Part shown: positions 60,421 through 64,000 of the stretch, one piece after another | Position numbering within the stretch: the stretch's first letter is position 1 | Layout: every line of letters starts with the position of its first letter | NCBI RefSeq assembly: GCF_030296015.1 | Contig: NZ_AP027368.1 | Location: 1,674,001-1,738,000 of the forward strand | Length of the DNA stretch: 64,000 bases | Source: Ferrimonas sp. YFM | GTDB lineage: Bacteria > Pseudomonadota > Gammaproteobacteria > Enterobacterales > Shewanellaceae | Reading direction: 5' to 3' | Notes under the pieces: generated by a model | Database searches by the model: none | What the model was told of the DNA's origin: nothing | The model's input: only the letters and a program-made list of their open reading frames with translations | Made by a program: the position numbers and the translations under genes

Positions 60421-60537
60421 GTATTTTGGCCCGCTGTGTGTTCCTTTCTGCCACCGCTTGGTGACAGCCATTTACAAATTTTCTCTGCCGCCTTTGTTAC
60501 AACTTCGCCCCGAGACAACGCAATCTAGGGCAGCAGT

Positions 60538-60906
60538 GTGAAATCCAATCAGACCGGTTTTTTAAGACTTATCCATGCAACTCGATACTCCTGGCTCGGC
60601 CTTAAAGCCGCCTGGAGGTGTGAGGCGGCGTTCCGTCAGGAGCTGGTGGGTTTTCTGGTACTGGCGCCCCTGGCTCTGTGGTTGCCTGTCAGCGGACTCG
60701 AGACGCTGTTGCTGATCGGTTCAGTGGTGGCGCTGATCATCGTCGAGTTGCTCAACTCCGCCGTCGAGGCAGTGGTTGATCGCATCGGAGACGAGTTCCA
60801 TCCCCTTTCAGGTCAGGCTAAAGACATGGGATCGGCGGCGGTGCTGTTGACCCTGCTGATGGCTGCTGCCACCTGGGCCTACGTGTTGTTCTCCAACTTC
60901 TTATAA
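60538..60906 (+). CDS. dgkA: Diacylglycerol kinase
   Basis: 122 residues from GTG 60538. Three membrane helices; the catalytic signatures EAAFRQE and ELLNSAVEAVVD are present. It phosphorylates diacylglycerol to phosphatidate, recycling the lipid by-product of phosphoglycerol transfer. It lies immediately before an MdoB/LtaS-like transferase gene. Confidence 0.95.
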   Translation: MKSNQTGFLRLIHATRYSWLGLKAAWRCEAAFRQELVGFLVLAPLALWLPVSGLETLLLIGSVVALIIVELLNSAVEAVVDRIGDEFHPLSGQAKDMGSAAVLLTLLMAAATWAYVLFSNFL

Positions 60907-60931
60907 AAAACAACAACCTTTGGATGACAAT

Positions 60932-62944
60932 ATGTTTGATAATCTGCGCCGGCGGATGGGGTTACTCTACCCCATTGTGTCCGCATTGGGGGTGGCGCTG
61001 CTGGTGATGACCCTGTCGCGGGCCGGCTTGGCTTTGTGGCAATGGGATCGGGTAACCGCAGCCGAGGGGTGGGGCACCCTGTTTCTGAGCGGCTTAAGGG
61101 TGGATCTGTCCGCCTTGAGCTACCTGTTTATCCTTCCTGCACTCCTTTGCGTCCTCCTTGCCGGCAGCGGCACATTAGGCCGAGGCTTCCTCAAGGGTTT
61201 GCGCCTGTTTCTGGTGGTGGCGCTGTGGTTTGTGGTGTTTATGGAGCTGGCGACCCCCAGTTTCATCCTGGAGTATGACGTTCGGCCCAACCGTCTCTTC
61301 TACGAATACCTCAAATACCCCCAGGAGGTGTTTGGCATGCTCTGGAGTGGCTATAAGCCGGAGCTGTTTATCGGCTTTGTGGTCAGCAGCCTGACCTTGC
61401 GGTTGGCCTGGGGCTGGAGTGGCAACTGGATCAGCGACCTCAGCGCGCCCCGCTGGTATTGGCGGCCGGTATTGGCCTTGTTGGTGGTGATCATTGGGGT
61501 TGGGGGGGCGCGCTCCTCTCTGGGGCACCGGCCCCTCAATCCGGCTTTGGTGGCTTACTCCACGGATCCACTGATGAACGATCTGGTGCTGAACTCCGCC
61601 TACTCCATGGTGTTTGCCTTGAAACAGGCGGAATCGGAAGACAGCGCCTTCGATTATTACCCTGAGATGGACCGTCAGGAGATCGTCCAACGGGTTCGCG
61701 CGGCCACCAGCCTGAGTGCTTCCGACTTCGTCTCCGGCGCCTTTCCCACCCTGGCCGAACACCCCGCCAGCTTTCAGGGCAAACCCAAAAATCTGGTGAT
61801 CCTGCTTCAGGAAAGCCTGGGCGCTCGCTACGTGGGTGGGCTGGGCGGCCTGCCGCTGACCCCAAACCTGGATAAGTTGATAGAACAGGGGTGGAACTTC
61901 AACCGGATGTACGCCACCGGCACCCGCTCGGTACGCGGCATCGAAGCGGTGACCACAGGGTTTTCTCCGACGCCAGCCCGGGCGGTGGTCAAGCTCAATG
62001 ACAGCCAGCGTAACTTCTTCTCCATCGCCGATCTGCTGCGAAGCCATGGTTACCACACCCAGTTCATCTACGGTGGAGAGAGCCATTTCGACAACATGAA
62101 GAGCTTCTTCCTGGGCAACGGCTTCGTCGATATGCAGGACTTTCCCACTTTCGAGACCCTGAACTTCGAAGGGGCCTGGGGGGCCTCCGATGAGGACCTC
62201 TACATCAAGGCACACCAGCAGTTCACCAAACTGCACGGGCAGGGCAAGCCCTTCTTCAGCCTGGTGTTCACCTCCTCCAACCACAGCCCCTTCGACTACC
62301 CCAAAGGGCGCATCGAACCCTACAACCAGCCGGATCAGACCCGGGAGAACGCAGCCAAGTATTCAGACTGGGCGCTGGGGCAGTTTATGGCGAAAGCCCG
62401 GACGTCCGAGTACTGGAAAGACACCCTGTTTTTGGTGGTGGCGGATCACGACTCACGCACCTATGGGGACAAGCTGGTGCCCATCAACCATTTCCGCATT
62501 CCGGCGGTGATTGTTGGGGACGGGGTCGAGCCCAGGCAGGATAACCGTCTGGCCAGCCAGGTCGATCTGGCGCCGACCCTTTTGTCCCTGATGGGCATCA
62601 GTGATCAACACCCGATGATAGGCCATGATCTGACCCGCGAGGTGCCCAGAGAGAAGCTCAGGGCGATGATGCAGTACTACAAGAACTTCGCCTGGATGAA
62701 CGATGACAATGAGGTGGTGATCTATACGCCGGAACAGGCGGCCCAGGGTTTCCTGTATGACCCAGTGGCCAGCAGCCTTACGCCCAAGGCACAGCCTGAG
62801 GAGATGGAACGAACCGCCCTGGCCAATGCCCTGTGGGGCTCATTGGCTTATTACCAAGGTTTGTACCCTGGTGTGGAGAAGCAGGTCAGGGTAGCCAGAG
62901 AGGAGTCCGGCGCCAATTTGGCACAGGGGGTGGGAGCCCCCTAG
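60932..62944 (+). CDS. Phosphoglycerol transferase/sulfatase-fold membrane protein (MdoB/LtaS-like)
   Basis: 670 residues from ATG 60932 (GGATGACAAT upstream; a TTG at 60920 is less likely). Five N-terminal membrane helices (about 10-210) are followed by an extracytoplasmic sulfatase domain: NLVILLQESLGARYVG, the threonine nucleophile region GTRSVRGIEAVTTG, and the metal-binding VVADHDSRTYGDKLVPINHFR. It uses phosphatidylglycerol as phosphoglycerol donor, releasing diacylglycerol, which DgkA next door can recycle. The acceptor is not known; osmoregulated glucans or envelope glycans are likely. Confidence 0.9.
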   Translation: MFDNLRRRMGLLYPIVSALGVALLVMTLSRAGLALWQWDRVTAAEGWGTLFLSGLRVDLSALSYLFILPALLCVLLAGSGTLGRGFLKGLRLFLVVALWFVVFMELATPSFILEYDVRPNRLFYEYLKYPQEVFGMLWSGYKPELFIGFVVSSLTLRLAWGWSGNWISDLSAPRWYWRPVLALLVVIIGVGGARSSLGHRPLNPALVAYSTDPLMNDLVLNSAYSMVFALKQAESEDSAFDYYPEMDRQEIVQRVRAATSLSASDFVSGAFPTLAEHPASFQGKPKNLVILLQESLGARYVGGLGGLPLTPNLDKLIEQGWNFNRMYATGTRSVRGIEAVTTGFSPTPARAVVKLNDSQRNFFSIADLLRSHGYHTQFIYGGESHFDNMKSFFLGNGFVDMQDFPTFETLNFEGAWGASDEDLYIKAHQQFTKLHGQGKPFFSLVFTSSNHSPFDYPKGRIEPYNQPDQTRENAAKYSDWALGQFMAKARTSEYWKDTLFLVVADHDSRTYGDKLVPINHFRIPAVIVGDGVEPRQDNRLASQVDLAPTLLSLMGISDQHPMIGHDLTREVPREKLRAMMQYYKNFAWMNDDNEVVIYTPEQAAQGFLYDPVASSLTPKAQPEEMERTALANALWGSLAYYQGLYPGVEKQVRVAREESGANLAQGVGAP

Positions 62945-62960
62945 TATCACACAAAGGCAA

Positions 62961-62983
62961 AAGGGGCGCCGATGGCACCCCTT
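62961..62983. terminator. Bidirectional terminator
   Basis: AAGGGGCGCC-GAT-GGCACCCCTT between convergent genes, one mismatch; on the minus strand TTTTGCC follows. Confidence 0.75.
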
Positions 62984-62987
62984 CTTG

Positions 62988-63785
62988 TCACTGGTATTGG
63001 CTGTTATGCAGAGAGTAGCGAAGCGCGGAGCTCTTCCACTTCTCTCCCCCTTGCCAGCGTTTCAAGAAGGTCTCGCCGTCCAGTATCACCCGACCGCCCA
63101 CGGAGGTGACCCCCAGTTCGAACAACACCTCTGGCAGCAATCCGACCGAGGGGCCAATCAGCGCCACTTCGTCGGCGTCCTTGACCAGGGGCAGCAGGGT
63201 GTTGAGGGTGTGGTTGATGACTGTGGTGCCGGTGATCAGGATCTTGTTGCAGTAGGTCAGGGCCTGAGGGTCGGTGGTGACCAGCAGGTTCTCCTCCGCC
63301 CGCGCCAGCTCGGCTTTGAGTTCAATCACGGTGACCGGAATGCCCTGCTCCTTGAGCGAGTCGATAAGGGGAGGAAAGAAGCCCACCATGCCTACCCGGT
63401 CTCCAGCAGTGAGTTTCAGCAGGGCCAGGGTGTCCTCGGCCTTGCTGTACTCAAACCCTCTCTCCCTGAGCAGCTTCTGACTGATGGCATTCAGTGCACC
63501 TGAGCCCAGCACCTGTTGCCAGGGGGCTGGTTCAAGATACAGCTTGGCCAGTTCCGTGACCGGCTGACCAAGGAACTGCTGATAGAGGCTGTCATCCTGA
63601 AGTACCTTCAGGGCGCCGCCCAGCTTGGTGTAGGTCAGGCCTATGGTGCCGTCGTCCAGCTCAATGGCGCCGAACTTGGCGTTGGGGTTGCTGTCCAGGC
63701 CCTCTTTCATGATGTGAATGGCCCGAACCTTGGGAATCGCGTTGGTTTGCAGTGCGCCAATGATGCGCTGATAGACAGAGTTCAT
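62988..63785 (-). CDS. DUF364 domain protein (putative metal-chelation fold)
   Basis: 265 residues. The DUF364 core is recognisable: GSGALNAISQKLL, VGMVGFFPPLIDSLKEQ, NKILITGTTVINHTL and ALIGPSVGLLPEVLFELG. The family has a C-terminal Rossmann-like domain proposed to chelate heavy metals. Cytoplasmic. Function in this organism unknown. Confidence 0.85.
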   Translation of the reverse strand: MNSVYQRIIGALQTNAIPKVRAIHIMKEGLDSNPNAKFGAIELDDGTIGLTYTKLGGALKVLQDDSLYQQFLGQPVTELAKLYLEPAPWQQVLGSGALNAISQKLLRERGFEYSKAEDTLALLKLTAGDRVGMVGFFPPLIDSLKEQGIPVTVIELKAELARAEENLLVTTDPQALTYCNKILITGTTVINHTLNTLLPLVKDADEVALIGPSVGLLPEVLFELGVTSVGGRVILDGETFLKRWQGGEKWKSSALRYSLHNSQYQ

Positions 63786-63956
63786 GGTGTCAGTCAGTGG
63801 TGAGTTTGCCCCAGTATACTCCGGGTAATCAGGGGGAAATGAGAGCTAAGACAGGTTTAACCCAGTGAAGTGCTCGGATAATCAGGGTGATCCGCAGCGG
63901 CAGACGGCCACTGGGGACTGGTGGCAGTGACTGTTAATGAACTCAGAGGGGAATTA

Positions 63957-63978
63957 AGGGGCCGGGACGGCGGCCCCT
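63957..63978 (-). terminator. Possible terminator of a gene beyond the window
   Basis: AGGGGCCG-GGACGG-CGGCCCCT, 8-base stem; the minus strand continues TTAATT. It lies 7 bases beyond the stop codon at 63985-63987. Confidence 0.5.
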
Positions 63979-63984
63979 GGAGGG

Positions 63985-64000
63985 TTAGATTTCGATGACT
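63985..64000 (-). CDS. 3' tip of a minus-strand gene, partial
   Basis: The minus strand reads ...VIEI-stop at the window edge, followed by a hairpin terminator. Only about four codons are visible; no product can be assigned, and the reading is inferred from the terminator position. Confidence 0.3.

Overview
The window looks like a chromosomal segment of a marine-type gammaproteobacterium near Shewanella/Ferrimonas. The reasons are a DUF2860 outer-membrane-like protein, an RsuA, a 760-residue PflB of enterobacterial type, a GspA-style polysaccharide-modifying GT2/GT39/GtrA set, DgkA beside an MdoB-like transferase, and attC sites of the kind seen in gammaproteobacterial chromosomal integrons. 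Species-level placement is an inference; no rRNA or tRNA gene was seen. Most of the window is GC-rich with dense, well-formed genes, but about 9.9-18.7 kb is visibly AT-richer.

Region 1 (1-7.2 kb, all minus strand): a partial flavodoxin-fold quinone reductase under a Crp/Fnr-like regulator, a cold-shock protein, an MFS exporter with a LysR regulator, and pflB with a long AT-rich leader. Region 2 (7.2-9.9 kb): the decayed remains of an Old Yellow Enzyme gene, divergent from a TetR regulator with two identical tandem operators, and a complete IS630-family element (8729-9892, flanked by TA) inserted exactly at the 3' end of tetR.

Region 3 (9.9-26.8 kb): more than thirty consecutive small genes, all on the plus strand. 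The first half (to about 18.7 kb) carries recognisable integron attC sites (best at 9901, 10525, 10922, 12334, 15998 and 16947) between small membrane, lipoprotein, zinc-ribbon and orphan genes: an integron cassette array with no integrase in the window. The second half has the same orientation and gene style (lipoproteins, LMW-phosphatase-like, GNAT, DUF2314-like, GrpB) but higher GC and no convincing attC.

Region 4 (26.8-45.3 kb): PPK2, an LHPP-like HAD phosphatase, a DUF1097 membrane protein with a CRP site, a secreted protein made of a threefold repeat, RsuA, a large lipoprotein, a GNAT, a LuxR regulator, a czcICBA-like metal efflux operon, and divergently a second RND adaptor/permease pair. 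Region 5 (45.5-57.6 kb): a DUF2860 protein, a giant BvgS/EvgS-type hybrid kinase coupled to an HD-GYP response regulator, and an OmpR-type two-component system divergent from a GT2-GT39-GtrA envelope glycosylation operon. Region 6 (57.6-64 kb): two GNATs, gamma-glutamyltransferase, dgkA with an MdoB/LtaS-like phosphoglycerol transferase (diacylglycerol production and recycling), a DUF364 protein, and the 3' tip of another minus-strand gene.
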